Both the position numbers and the translations under genes were made by a program. This document shows, one piece after another, positions 55,527-64,000 of a stretch of 64,000 bases of DNA. Numbering within the stretch: position 1 is the stretch's first letter; each line of letters starts with the position of its first letter. The notes under the pieces were generated by a model. That model was not told where the DNA came from. It was given only the letters and a program-made list of their open reading frames with translations, and ran no database searches. Origin of the DNA: Talaromyces rugulosus (lineage: Eukaryota; Ascomycota; Eurotiomycetes; Eurotiales; Trichocomaceae); NCBI RefSeq assembly GCF_013368755.1, contig NC_049565.1:3472001-3536000 (forward strand). Reading direction: 5' to 3'.

Positions 55527-56183
55527 TGTCAATCGGTTCAACAACTCGTCACCAAGATGTGAATCGGGGTGGGTATTCTGCTAACAGAAGACAAGATGAG
55601 AACGTTGTGTAAGGCAATCCTAGGATAAGTAGAGTACTATCGCAATGATAGGCTGCAAAGTATGTTGAAGAGTAATAGTAATATGCTATTTGCTTGAGAG
55701 AATAAAACACAATGAGCTAGATACATGATGGTAAATGAGTGTCCTTATATAGCTGATCCTAAACATAGCGAGCATAGTCGATGCTCTGTTGGCTATGTTG
55801 TTGACATATCCAAACATAGTCTGGCTATGTTTGGCTATGTTCCCTGCATAGTCACGTGCCATGGTGCACTTCCACTGACATGGTGCATGCGCACCGCTGG
55901 GGTGCATCCGCACCGGGTGTACTCGCACAGGGTAGGTGGTTCTGCACTAAGTGTATTTGCACGGAAATGGTGCAGCCGCACCATTTAGGGTGTATGTCCA
56001 CCTGGTGTGTCTTCACTAAACCAGTGCATCTGCACTGTCCAGATCACGTGAGTTCTCGTGTAGTCACTTCCGTCTTCGTTCCTACAATTAGCAAGTCTAC
56101 TCCATAGGAGTTTCAGGCAGCTTGCTTATGTAAGTAGCGTCCGCTACTTATCGATTGGCTGAGCGTTCACGATTCTTATGACA
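55527..56183 (-). repeat. 3' LTR of element E
   Basis: 657 bp; contains the GGTGCA...GCACC array at 55863-56036. Confidence 0.95.
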
Positions 56184-56196
56184 ATCCCCTCCTTCG
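56184..56196 (-). promoter_or_regulatory. polypurine tract of element E
   Basis: Sense strand GAAGGAGGGGAT directly abuts the 3' LTR. Confidence 0.6.
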
Positions 56197-56298
56197 AAGG
56201 CTGGCGTCCCGACAGTCACATAAATAGTCGCAGGCCCCCCGTCGCATAGGTAGGCGAATTTCTTTCTTGTTAACATTCTTGGTGGTGATGTTCTGACC

Positions 56299-56853
56299 AT
56301 GTCGTCAAAGCAAAACATAAATACGAAAAACCTTCGGCTGCGTATCGAACAGTCTGGTATTATTCTGCCGATTCCTTGTCATCGTTGTGCAGTCCAAGGG
56401 AAGGTTTGCATTAAATCTGAAATTTCGAGTCGCTGTAGCGAGTGCGTTGGTTTTGGTCGCTGCAAGTGTCGCGATATGGCCTCGTCTGACCTGGCGTGGA
56501 AAAAGCTCATCAAGGCTCAAGAGAAGATTGAGGCCGATGACGATCGGTTGAATGCTGAGCTTGAGGCTCTCCTTGCCAAACGGGCTCGTTTGCATAAACA
56601 AAGGAAACTTCTCCGAAAGCGTGCTGGAGAATTTATTCAAACGGATATAAAGGATGTGGAGGAGTTGGAGCGTTTGGAGGAAAAGGAGGAGGAGGAACGG
56701 AAACGAGAGGCCGAGCTGCAAAAATCAAACGAGATGATTGCGGCTGCCATCCAGGAGTTTCCCGTGTCGTCTAACAACGAGTTCGACCACGTCCTCTCCG
56801 AGTTTCTTTCTGGCGAAACGCTCGAATCTTTTCGGGGCAGTTCAAGTGCCTAA
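56299..56853 (+). CDS. element E antisense ORF: Zn2Cys6-like motif plus coiled coil
   Basis: 184 residues from ATG 56299, intact, on the strand opposite to gag-pol. Near residues 27-57 the cysteines follow CX2CX6CX8CX2CX7C (first half CHRCAVQGKVC), which fits the fungal Zn2Cys6 binuclear cluster spacing. This is followed by a long charged coiled coil (from about residue 70, rich in Glu/Lys/Arg/Leu, including EELERLEEKEEEERKRE), as in dimerising zinc-cluster proteins, and a short acidic tail. It sits between the 3' LTR and the pol stop and overlaps the pol 3' end by 83 nt (56771-56853). The same position is used by a different zinc-cluster-like gene in element C. The role is unknown; a DNA-binding regulator is plausible. 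Confidence 0.7.
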   Translation: MSSKQNINTKNLRLRIEQSGIILPIPCHRCAVQGKVCIKSEISSRCSECVGFGRCKCRDMASSDLAWKKLIKAQEKIEADDDRLNAELEALLAKRARLHKQRKLLRKRAGEFIQTDIKDVEELERLEEKEEEERKREAELQKSNEMIAAAIQEFPVSSNNEFDHVLSEFLSGETLESFRGSSSA

Positions 56854-59800
56854 CTGGTTCCCATGAGTTGTGTTCCGGTCCGTATCCTTTCCAGCTGACT
56901 AAGTAAAAGATTCTTCCTTCCACTAACTTTCTCTTTAGAATGTTTTCAACTTCATATTCATCCTCGGTTGCTTCGTCGTTACTGTTTTCTGGGTTTTCGG
57001 TTGGTTCCAATAATGAGATGTGAAATACTGGGTGCACTTTCATTCTTGCTGGTAGTCGGAGTTTGTAATTGTCGTTAGCGAGTTTTTCTTGAATTGTGAA
57101 AGGTCCGTATTTGATAGCGTCAAGTTTGTTGCTTGGTCTCTTGCTTGGAATGTTGAATTTTTTCTGTCCAATTGTTCGTCGTAGTAAGTAAACTTTCTCC
57201 CCCTTTTTGAGGATTGGCGCGTCCTCGCGCTTCTTGTCGTAGTAGGTCTTCATTCGGTTTTCAGCCCACTTGATGTCTTTCGATATTGTCTGATGGAGTG
57301 CCTGTAGTTTGTTGGCTTGTATTATCGCGGCTTCGGATAATCCTTCTCGTGGTACTTCAGACCATGTCATTCTTGGGTGTCGTCCAAGATTCGCAAAATG
57401 TGGAACTTGTTTTGTCGTAGCGTTTTCTGCATTGTTTAATGCGAACTGTGCTAATGGTAGTAGTTCTACCCAATTGTCTTGTTCCCAATCTAAATAGTGT
57501 CGAAAATACTGTTCAACTGTTTGAATCATTCTCTCGGACTGGCCATCAGTCTGTTGGTGATTCGCGGTTGATAACTTGTGATGCATTCCGCATGCCTTTG
57601 CAATTGTCTGCCAATATTTGGATGTAAACAACTTGTCTCGGTCTGTGATAAGTTCGTTTGGTAATCCGGTCCATACAAAAACTTTTCGTAACATAAGTTT
57701 TGCACATTGTTCTGCTGTCATATCCTTTGGTGTTGGTTCTAAGATAACATATTTCGTAAGTCGGTCGACTGTTATCATGGCATCGGTGTAGGTAATTCCT
57801 GTTACTGGGTCCTTGGACTGCGGTAGTCCTTGGATAAAGTCAACAGTGATACTTTTCCATGCTTCTTCTGGTACTTCCGGTATTTGCATTTTTCCAAAGG
57901 GTTTGTGGTGTACTGCTTTGTTTCTGTTGCATTCGTCGCAGTTTCTGATGTAATTCTCAACCCTTTTTCGGACATAAGGAAAGTAGAATGTTCGGGTAAT
58001 CATTTCGATTGTCCTTTCAACTCCTTGGTGTCCTTTTGTTGGAGGATCGTGGTATCGCTGAATGACTTCCGTAGTCATATTCTGCGGTACTCTGATCATT
58101 CCATTCCATATCGCTAAGCCTTTCTGAACATTTTTCGTAACTTGTCCGGCTTGTAATTCTTCTTGTATTTTTTGATCCTTGTTGGTTTCCCGATACATTC
58201 GTTCGTAGAACGGATCATCGTCAACAACTCTTATTGCGGTCGCAATGATCGCATTGTGATTGTGGCGTAGAACTCCTGATTCTTCTTGCAGAATGTTTGT
58301 CTTGGGGGGTTCTATCCCGATTGCGTAATCTGGTCGTCTGCTTAATGCGTCTGCTGCTGCATTTTGTTTTCCTGGAATATGTTCAATCCTGTAATTGAAT
58401 TTGGCTAGTTCTTCGGCCCATCGTATTTGTCTTCCAGATAATTCTTTTGTTGTCGTGAAGTACTTCAAATTGTGATGATCGCTTTTGACGATTACTTCAT
58501 GTTTTGCTCCTTGGAGATAGTGCCGCCATTGTCGAAATGCTTGAACTATCGCGAGTAATTCTCGGTCGTGGACGTCGTAGTTAACTTCCGCCGATGTAAA
58601 CTTTCTCGAGTAGAATGCGACAATCTGCGTTTCTCCTTTTTCATTGATTTGTTCATGGATTGCTCCAAGAGCATATCCAGATGCGTCTGTTCGTAGAATG
58701 CTTTGTAATTCTGGGTTAAACAGTTGTAATATTGGCGCAATTTTAACGAGTTCTTTAACGTTTTCAAAAGATCGTTGTCTTCTTGCTGTCCAATCGAATG
58801 GTTCGTCTTTTTTCAGCAATTCTGTCATTGGTGTTGTAACGTCTGAGTATTTCTCAAGATATCGTCGAACGTATCCGCTGGCTCCAAGAAAAGATTGTAC
58901 GTCGTGGACGTTCGTTGGAGTTGGCCATTCGAGGATAGCGTCTAATTTCTCTTTCGGTATTTCTAGTCCGTTTGTTGTATATACCATTCCTAGGTAGTTG
59001 ACTCGTGTGGTGTCGAATTCACACTTCTTGATTTTGAGAGTTAATCCTGCTTCCATGAGTTTTGTCATAACCAGTCGTACATGGTTATCGTGTTCCTTGG
59101 GGTCTTTTGAGTAGACTATAACATCATCGAAGTATACTGCAACGAAGAGGTTAAGGTATTCCCGTAGGATGTGGGTCATAAACCTCGCGAATTCTGCTGG
59201 TAGCCGTTTGAGTCCCATAGGCGCTACTAGCCATTCGTACAGTCCCAAGTCTGTAAGGAATGCTGTTTTCCAGATGTCGTCATTTTTCATTCGTAGGTTG
59301 TAGTATCCCCATTCAACGTCGAACATTGTCATGATTTTTGCGCCTTGCAATAAATCTCTCTTCTGTTCCTGGTGTGGTGCTTTGTTTGCGTCGTCTTCGG
59401 TCATATTGTTTAATTTTCGGTAGTCGATGACCATTCGTGGTGATCCGTCGCGTTTTGGTACAAACATTGCTTGTGCAGAAGCCTTTGCTTTTGATTCTCT
59501 GATGTAACCGGCTGCTAAGAATTTCTCAATGAATTCCTTAGTAGTTCGGAGTTCATCTTGTGAGATTTGTCGTTGCTTCACTTGTGGTACTTGTGCTCCT
59601 TCCTTGAGCGGTATCTCTGCTTCGTATTCTGTTTCGTGTTGTGGTAGTCGATATTCTTTCTTCACAAATAATTCGGTAAAGTCCCGATATTTTTCTGGTA
59701 GCTTGTCGAGCACTTCCTTTAGTTCTTTTTCGTAGATTTCTTTTGGTTTCTTTCGTGTTTCAATTTGTCGGCCTATTTCGTTTATTTCTTCAGCATGTTT

Positions 59801-62581
59801 CACCTTCAACTGCTGGTTCGGCTTGATCCCCATCTGCTCTGTTTGCAGCGTTTTCAGGTCTATTGACACCGTCTCGTGTTTCCAGTCAATGACAGGATTA
59901 TGTTTCCGTAGCCACGTCATTCCGAGTATAATGTCGAAATCCTTTCGCTCGAACGGACTTAAATCCAGTTGGATGCTTTCTTCGTGTTCTCCTGATTTGA
60001 GTGTGATGTTTCCAGTTCGTCGTACGAATCCTTCGATCGTGATTTGTCCTTCAAAATTTTGTACAGTATGCCATAGGTTTGTCTCGTGCGTTTGGATCCT
60101 GTTTTTCTTGACGTATGCTTCGCTAATGTAGTTCGTTGATGCTCCCGAGTCGAGGAGTAGTTTGGCTTCGTGTCCGTTGATTGTTCCCTTGATAATGATC
60201 ACAGTTTCTCCTGTCTTGATAGTTGTGGCAATAAGGTGGTGTCCCTTTCTGTGCCTCTCAAGGTATCGTTTCTGTGATAGAACAATTTCGGTCCAGTCTT
60301 CATCGGTGTAGATGACTCGTCCTTCGTGGTATGGACATTTTTTCGCGTAGCACTGGTCAGTTTCGATGCTATTATGGAAAGGGTGCCAAATTTCTTCTGC
60401 GTAGCACCAACATTCGTTCCAGCCCTTCGGGCAGTCCGGGATGGGTTGATAGATGATCATCGGTGCCGTTGGCTTCCATTTGTTCTTTTCCTTTTCTTCG
60501 AGGTGAGTCGGACATTTTGACTCATAGCATTGCGTCCAGTGTATTTTCTTGTGATGGTGTCCTCCATATTGTGGGTAGTACATGCATGAACATCTTTCGG
60601 TATGCCCAAGCATCGGGTGGCACAACCGTGTTCCTTTGGTGAGTGAGACGTATTCGAATTCGTTTGCGAGTGCGATGTTCTTTTTTCCGTGCATATCGCA
60701 TTTGTGAAATGTCCACTCGTGGCATTTTTCGCATTCGAGGATGTGTTGTCGGTATGTCTGAATAGAGTCTTCCCAACATACTGGTTTGGGTGGTTTGCAA
60801 CTGCATTCTCGTTTTGGTTCTTCGTAGTCGATTTCAGGGAATTCTTCTGTTGTTTCGGAGTCTTCGCTGTCTGTTTTCAGTTCTTCTTTGCTTGTTTCTG
60901 GAATCTCAATTTTTATTCCTGGAACCGTCGTGCTGGTTCCTAGGACTGAATCCCATTCTTTCTTTGTGATTGGTGGTCGTTTCTGGAACAGTCTGATTGT
61001 TTCATTTGCTTGGTCGATCGCCCTTGCGGCGTCTCTTCTGAGGTTTGTTGTTCTTGTTAACTGTGAATGTTGCGGGGTGTCTGATTCTCGATCCGAGTCC
61101 TCGTGGTCAACTTCTCTGTCTTTTCCACCGTCTCGAAACGTCAGGGGGTGTCGGCTTTCACTTCCTGATGAAAGGTCATCAATACGCCGTCCAGCGGTTT
61201 TGCTGTATTGGTCTTCTCTGCGAGGTTCTCTGATCGGTCCTTTCTCTTGACCTCGTCGTAGGTGAGGTTGCGCTTCTTCCGGGTTAGCGTCTTCTTCCTG
61301 GGGTGGTTCCCTTTCTGAACTCTGTCTGAGGCGTCCCTTAGATTGCCCAGGGCTATCTTCTTGCTCGAATTTCTTGAGCGATTCGTATATTTCCTTTTCT
61401 AGTATCGGTCCCCAGAAGTCCTTGACTTCGTCGACCTGTTCATTTTCTGACTCCTCCTCCTCACTGTCCGAGGGGGTCACAATTGTCTGGTGTATGGCCG
61501 CAACTTGTTGATGGACTGTTGTTATTTTTTGAGGGCTGACGTTACCGTTCTGTTTGTTTTGCCCTGATCGACACTGTCGTGCAAAGTGTCCTTTTCGTCC
61601 GCACTTGTAACAAGCTTTGTTTTCCTTGCGCTTGGCCATTTCTTCCTTACTGATCACGTTGTTGAGCTGCATCTTGACATCGCCGTCCTTGTCGTATTGG
61701 GTTCCTCGCTTTGCCGATGTGTTGGCATACTGAGGGAATCCTCCAACTTTCTTCCATCTCTGAAACTCCTGTCGCTTCTGTTTGATCTCGAACAGTTTGT
61801 TGTCAATCTTGACCGCCATCTCAATGAATCTGTCAATGTTGTCGGGTCGGTCGAGTTTGATGAGTTCCGTCTGGACTTCTTCCTTGAGCATGTTCTCAAA
61901 GGTTGCGATTTGAATAGCATCATCATAGTGTAGTGGTGTTACTATCTGTCGGAATTTGGTTGCCAACTGCTGAGCGGATCCGGTCTGTCGTAGGTATCTT
62001 AGTTGTCTTTCCGCGGTCCGTAGCTCGTCGATGTTTCCGAACGCTTCTCCAAGTTTCTGTTTGAACATGCCGTAGTTCGAAAACAGTTCCCTGGTGATAG
62101 TCCCCCAACTACTTCTGTCGGTAGTGTACAATTCACTTAGCATGGGTTGTATCCATTCTGCTGCTGCATCGGTAAAGCATGATGCCACAAAGATCATTTT
62201 CTTTTTGTCATGGGTGATCTGGTTGGCTTCGATATGCATTTCCATGTTGACCAAAAATGTCTTCAACTTAGATCTAGTTCCGTCGAAGGTCATGGGTTTT
62301 GGTAGTTTGACCCTGTTGCCGGCTGTTCCAGCTTCGCCAGGTGGTATAGCCATGACTTGAGCTTCGAGTTGGTTGACATGATCGTCTCTTTCAGCGATTG
62401 CAGCTTGCAGTCTTTGAATGTGTTCATTCATTTGATCGATGACTCTTTCCAACGTGGTGAATCTTTGCTGGGTTTGCTCGTCGGGTTCATCGTCACTGTC
62501 TTGATCGACTGGTCTTGCTTGTCTTGCAGGTGGGCGCGGAGTTGCCGGTCCTGCTGCTGGTGCATTGCTATTTCCTGCCAT
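56771..62581 (-). CDS. gag-pol: element E gag-pol polyprotein with an extra Cys/His-rich region and chromodomain
   Basis: 1936 residues in one frame. Gag: capsid-like region ~90-300, CCHC knuckle CYKCGRKGHFARQC (Cys324). Then an acidic/basic linker and an unusual Cys/His-rich stretch (~593-753) made of three related units of the form CxC...CX4CX2H (for example CYESKCPTH and CYAKKCPYH). Protease LLLDSGAS (Asp811); reverse transcriptase with YFDD at 1150-1153 in place of YLDD; RNase H DASGYALGA; integrase HHCC (HQGVER ... NCDECN) and DDE (VDFIQGLP, TDRDKLFTS, TDGQSER); C-terminal chromodomain (FYLVSWKGYG ... SWEPVRHL). No internal stop, so Gag and Pol are made as one chain, as in Tf1. Confidence 0.95.
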   Translation of the reverse strand: MAGNSNAPAAGPATPRPPARQARPVDQDSDDEPDEQTQQRFTTLERVIDQMNEHIQRLQAAIAERDDHVNQLEAQVMAIPPGEAGTAGNRVKLPKPMTFDGTRSKLKTFLVNMEMHIEANQITHDKKKMIFVASCFTDAAAEWIQPMLSELYTTDRSSWGTITRELFSNYGMFKQKLGEAFGNIDELRTAERQLRYLRQTGSAQQLATKFRQIVTPLHYDDAIQIATFENMLKEEVQTELIKLDRPDNIDRFIEMAVKIDNKLFEIKQKRQEFQRWKKVGGFPQYANTSAKRGTQYDKDGDVKMQLNNVISKEEMAKRKENKACYKCGRKGHFARQCRSGQNKQNGNVSPQKITTVHQQVAAIHQTIVTPSDSEEEESENEQVDEVKDFWGPILEKEIYESLKKFEQEDSPGQSKGRLRQSSEREPPQEEDANPEEAQPHLRRGQEKGPIREPRREDQYSKTAGRRIDDLSSGSESRHPLTFRDGGKDREVDHEDSDRESDTPQHSQLTRTTNLRRDAARAIDQANETIRLFQKRPPITKKEWDSVLGTSTTVPGIKIEIPETSKEELKTDSEDSETTEEFPEIDYEEPKRECSCKPPKPVCWEDSIQTYRQHILECEKCHEWTFHKCDMHGKKNIALANEFEYVSLTKGTRLCHPMLGHTERCSCMYYPQYGGHHHKKIHWTQCYESKCPTHLEEKEKNKWKPTAPMIIYQPIPDCPKGWNECWCYAEEIWHPFHNSIETDQCYAKKCPYHEGRVIYTDEDWTEIVLSQKRYLERHRKGHHLIATTIKTGETVIIIKGTINGHEAKLLLDSGASTNYISEAYVKKNRIQTHETNLWHTVQNFEGQITIEGFVRRTGNITLKSGEHEESIQLDLSPFERKDFDIILGMTWLRKHNPVIDWKHETVSIDLKTLQTEQMGIKPNQQLKVKHAEEINEIGRQIETRKKPKEIYEKELKEVLDKLPEKYRDFTELFVKKEYRLPQHETEYEAEIPLKEGAQVPQVKQRQISQDELRTTKEFIEKFLAAGYIRESKAKASAQAMFVPKRDGSPRMVIDYRKLNNMTEDDANKAPHQEQKRDLLQGAKIMTMFDVEWGYYNLRMKNDDIWKTAFLTDLGLYEWLVAPMGLKRLPAEFARFMTHILREYLNLFVAVYFDDVIVYSKDPKEHDNHVRLVMTKLMEAGLTLKIKKCEFDTTRVNYLGMVYTTNGLEIPKEKLDAILEWPTPTNVHDVQSFLGASGYVRRYLEKYSDVTTPMTELLKKDEPFDWTARRQRSFENVKELVKIAPILQLFNPELQSILRTDASGYALGAIHEQINEKGETQIVAFYSRKFTSAEVNYDVHDRELLAIVQAFRQWRHYLQGAKHEVIVKSDHHNLKYFTTTKELSGRQIRWAEELAKFNYRIEHIPGKQNAAADALSRRPDYAIGIEPPKTNILQEESGVLRHNHNAIIATAIRVVDDDPFYERMYRETNKDQKIQEELQAGQVTKNVQKGLAIWNGMIRVPQNMTTEVIQRYHDPPTKGHQGVERTIEMITRTFYFPYVRKRVENYIRNCDECNRNKAVHHKPFGKMQIPEVPEEAWKSITVDFIQGLPQSKDPVTGITYTDAMITVDRLTKYVILEPTPKDMTAEQCAKLMLRKVFVWTGLPNELITDRDKLFTSKYWQTIAKACGMHHKLSTANHQQTDGQSERMIQTVEQYFRHYLDWEQDNWVELLPLAQFALNNAENATTKQVPHFANLGRHPRMTWSEVPREGLSEAAIIQANKLQALHQTISKDIKWAENRMKTYYDKKREDAPILKKGEKVYLLRRTIGQKKFNIPSKRPSNKLDAIKYGPFTIQEKLANDNYKLRLPARMKVHPVFHISLLEPTENPENSNDEATEDEYEVENILKRKLVEGRIFYLVSWKGYGPEHNSWEPVRHLNCPEKIRAFRQKETRRGRGRTRC

Positions 62582-62641
62582 GATTAGCTCGTTAGTAAGG
62601 TTTGATTGCTTACCTAGTTCTCAAAACTTCGTGTTATGAGG

Positions 62642-62650
62642 GTGTTTTAT
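62642..62650 (-). promoter_or_regulatory. self-priming primer-binding site of element E
   Basis: Sense strand ATAAAACAC lies immediately after the 5' LTR and is complementary over 9 nt to GTGTTTTAT within the LTR (62834-62826). That site is about 40 nt downstream of a CTATATAAG box (62876-62868), where the transcript would start. R-U5 would be about 184 nt. Confidence 0.6.
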
Positions 62651-63307
62651 TGTCAATCGGTTCAACAACTCGTCACCAAGATGTGAATCGGGGTGGGTAT
62701 TCTGCTAACAGAAGACAAGATGAGAACGTTGTGTAAGGCAATCCTAGGATAAGTAGAGTACTATCGCAATGATAGGCTGCAAAGTATGTTGAAGAGTAAT
62801 AGTAATATGCTATTTGCTTGAGAGAATAAAACACAATGAGCTAGATACATGATGGTAAATGAGTGTCCTTATATAGCTGATCCTAAACATAGCGAGCATA
62901 GTCGATGCTCTGTTGGCTATGTTGTTGACATATCCAAACATAGTCTGGCTATGTTTGGCTATGTTCCCTGCATAGTCACGTGCCATGGTGCACTTCCACT
63001 GACATGGTGCATGCGCACCGCTGGGGTGCATCCGCACCGGGTGTACTCGCACAGGGTAGGTGGTTCTGCACTAAGTGTATTTGCACGGAAATGGTGCAGC
63101 CGCACCATTTAGGGTGTATGTCCACCTGGTGTGTCTTCACTAAACCAGTGCATCTGCACTGTCCAGATCACGTGAGTTCTCGTGTAGTCACTTCCGTCTT
63201 CGTTCCTACAATTAGCAAGTCTACTCCATAGGAGTTTCAGGCAGCTTGCTTATGTAAGTAGCGTCCGCTACTTATCGATTGGCTGAGCGTTCACGATTCT
63301 TATGACA
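62651..63307 (-). repeat. 5' LTR of element E
   Basis: 657 bp with TGTCA/TGACA ends, a TATA box at 62868-62876, repeated CATAG/CTATG words at about 62884-62976 and the GGTGCA...GCACC array at 62987-63160. Confidence 0.95.
62987..63160. repeat. array of degenerate GGTGCANNNGCACC units in the E LTR
   Basis: About ten imperfect, near-palindromic 12-14 bp units (GGTGCATGCGCACC, GGTGCATCCGCACC, GGTGCAGCCGCACC, AGTGCATCTGCACT and weaker forms) in under 180 bp, upstream of the TATA box in the U3 part. The other LTR has the same array. Confidence 0.7.
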
Positions 63308-64000
63308 GCTATCTACTGTACTAGTTAAGAAAAGAAAAGTAAGATTAATAGATACTTATAGCTATCTATAAAGATTTTATAAAGATAGTTAAGATTAAGA
63401 ACTATATTAATTTAATAGACCATCTCTATTTATAGATTTTAAATATATAGAAAATACTAATAATTAATAGATATACTTTTTAATATACTAGAATAGTTAA
63501 TTATTATAATATATAGATTAAAGCTAGTTACTAGTAGTAAAAGGCTTTCTTTAAATAATATTAAATTATTAAAGATATAGACTAGGATCTACTTATAATA
63601 GATAGATATCTATTAATAGATAATTTTAATATCTATAGCTTTTTATAAAATCTATTAGCTAAGGACTAGGTTAATATTAAGCCTTTAGAACAGTTTATAA
63701 AACAGCACTTATTATATATTAATAATCTATTAAAAGAGGCCACACGCTATAAAAAGACTAAAGAGATATTAATTATTAATTTAATATTATTTTTATTAGC
63801 TCTAGAATCTCTATAAGCCTAAGAGATAGATAAAAATAAGCTTATAATATCTAACCATAAACTTATTGTCTTAGCCTAGAAAGCCTTAGAAGAACTCCTT
63901 CTAGAAAAAATCTTTAGAAAGATTATTAGATAGTAGATAAAAGCTCTATAAATAAATAAAAAAGCTCTAAAGCTAGCTATAGCAGCTTAGGCTTTAGAAG
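63308..64000 (+). mobile_element. RIP-degraded repeat, continuation beyond element E
   Basis: TA-rich with dense stops, joining 55526 after removal of E and one TSD copy. No protein domain is recognisable. It runs off the window. Confidence 0.5.

Larger units (their letters stand above)
55527..63307 (-). mobile_element. Ty3/gypsy chromovirus, element E (7.8 kb, clean) with an antisense ORF
   Basis: LTRs of 657 bp at 55527-56183 and 62651-63307, ends TGTCA...TGACA, target duplication GCTAT (55522-55526 and 63308-63312). One gag-pol ORF on minus and one zinc-cluster-like ORF on plus, overlapping tail to tail by 83 nt. The LTR translations are identical in all frames compared, so insertion is recent. 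It is inserted into a RIP-destroyed repeat, and a RIP-destroyed relative lies at 12932-32865. Confidence 0.95.

Noticed and set aside
55686..56107. Three short ORFs inside the E LTR, repeated identically at 62810-63231
   Set aside because: They read through the GGTGCA array and CTATG words of the LTR; identity between the two LTRs only reflects LTR identity.

Overview
The window looks like a filamentous ascomycete (Pezizomycotina, most like Eurotiales; this is inference from gene families). Host genes carry several 46-79 bp introns with canonical GT...AG ends and CTAAC/CTGAC-like branch sites. Old repeats carry the CpA/CpG-to-TpA decay of repeat-induced point mutation (RIP). There are no bacterial features. 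The host genes belong to ascomycete families: an NRPS-like reductase, a laccase, an FAD monooxygenase and a DUF3435-type tyrosine recombinase.

Layout. 1-9 kb is moderately gene-bearing: the 3' part of an NRPS-like A-T-R enzyme, a decayed double-GRF zinc-finger gene, a frameshifted ankyrin fragment and a four-exon Ca2+/H+ exchanger-like gene. 9.05-12.44 kb (minus) is an apparently intact seven-exon gene for a tyrosine recombinase of the DUF3435 (Starship 'captain') type with a retrotransposon-like chromodomain at its C-terminus. Its GC-rich upstream flank ends abruptly at about 12.93 kb inside the LTR of a RIP-destroyed element.

12.93-46.4 kb is a nested Ty3/gypsy (chromovirus) block. A RIP-degraded E-family copy (12932-32865, left end missing) contains a RIP-degraded C-family copy (19392-32088, TSD TAAAC). 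That in turn contains a clean 5.5-kb element A (23987-29486, TSD ATAAT). A second, essentially identical clean copy B lies in opposite orientation (33440-38939, TSD GATAA). A clean C-family element follows (39219-46383). The right part has a laccase, a PKS relic, an FAD monooxygenase and decayed repeats. A clean E-family element (55527-63307, TSD GCTAT) is inserted into a RIP-degraded repeat that continues to the end of the window.

The three clean families are all chromodomain elements but use three gag-pol strategies: separate offset frames in A/B, a textbook -1 frameshift signal in C, and one fused ORF in E. All three have a primer-binding site complementary to their own LTR, as in Tf1-type self-priming. 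C and E each also carry a gene on the strand opposite to gag-pol, next to the 3' LTR, encoding a paired-CX2C zinc-cluster-like protein; in C it is spliced. The points most worth following up are the recombinase-chromodomain fusion with its possible Starship edge, and the convergent antisense zinc-cluster genes.
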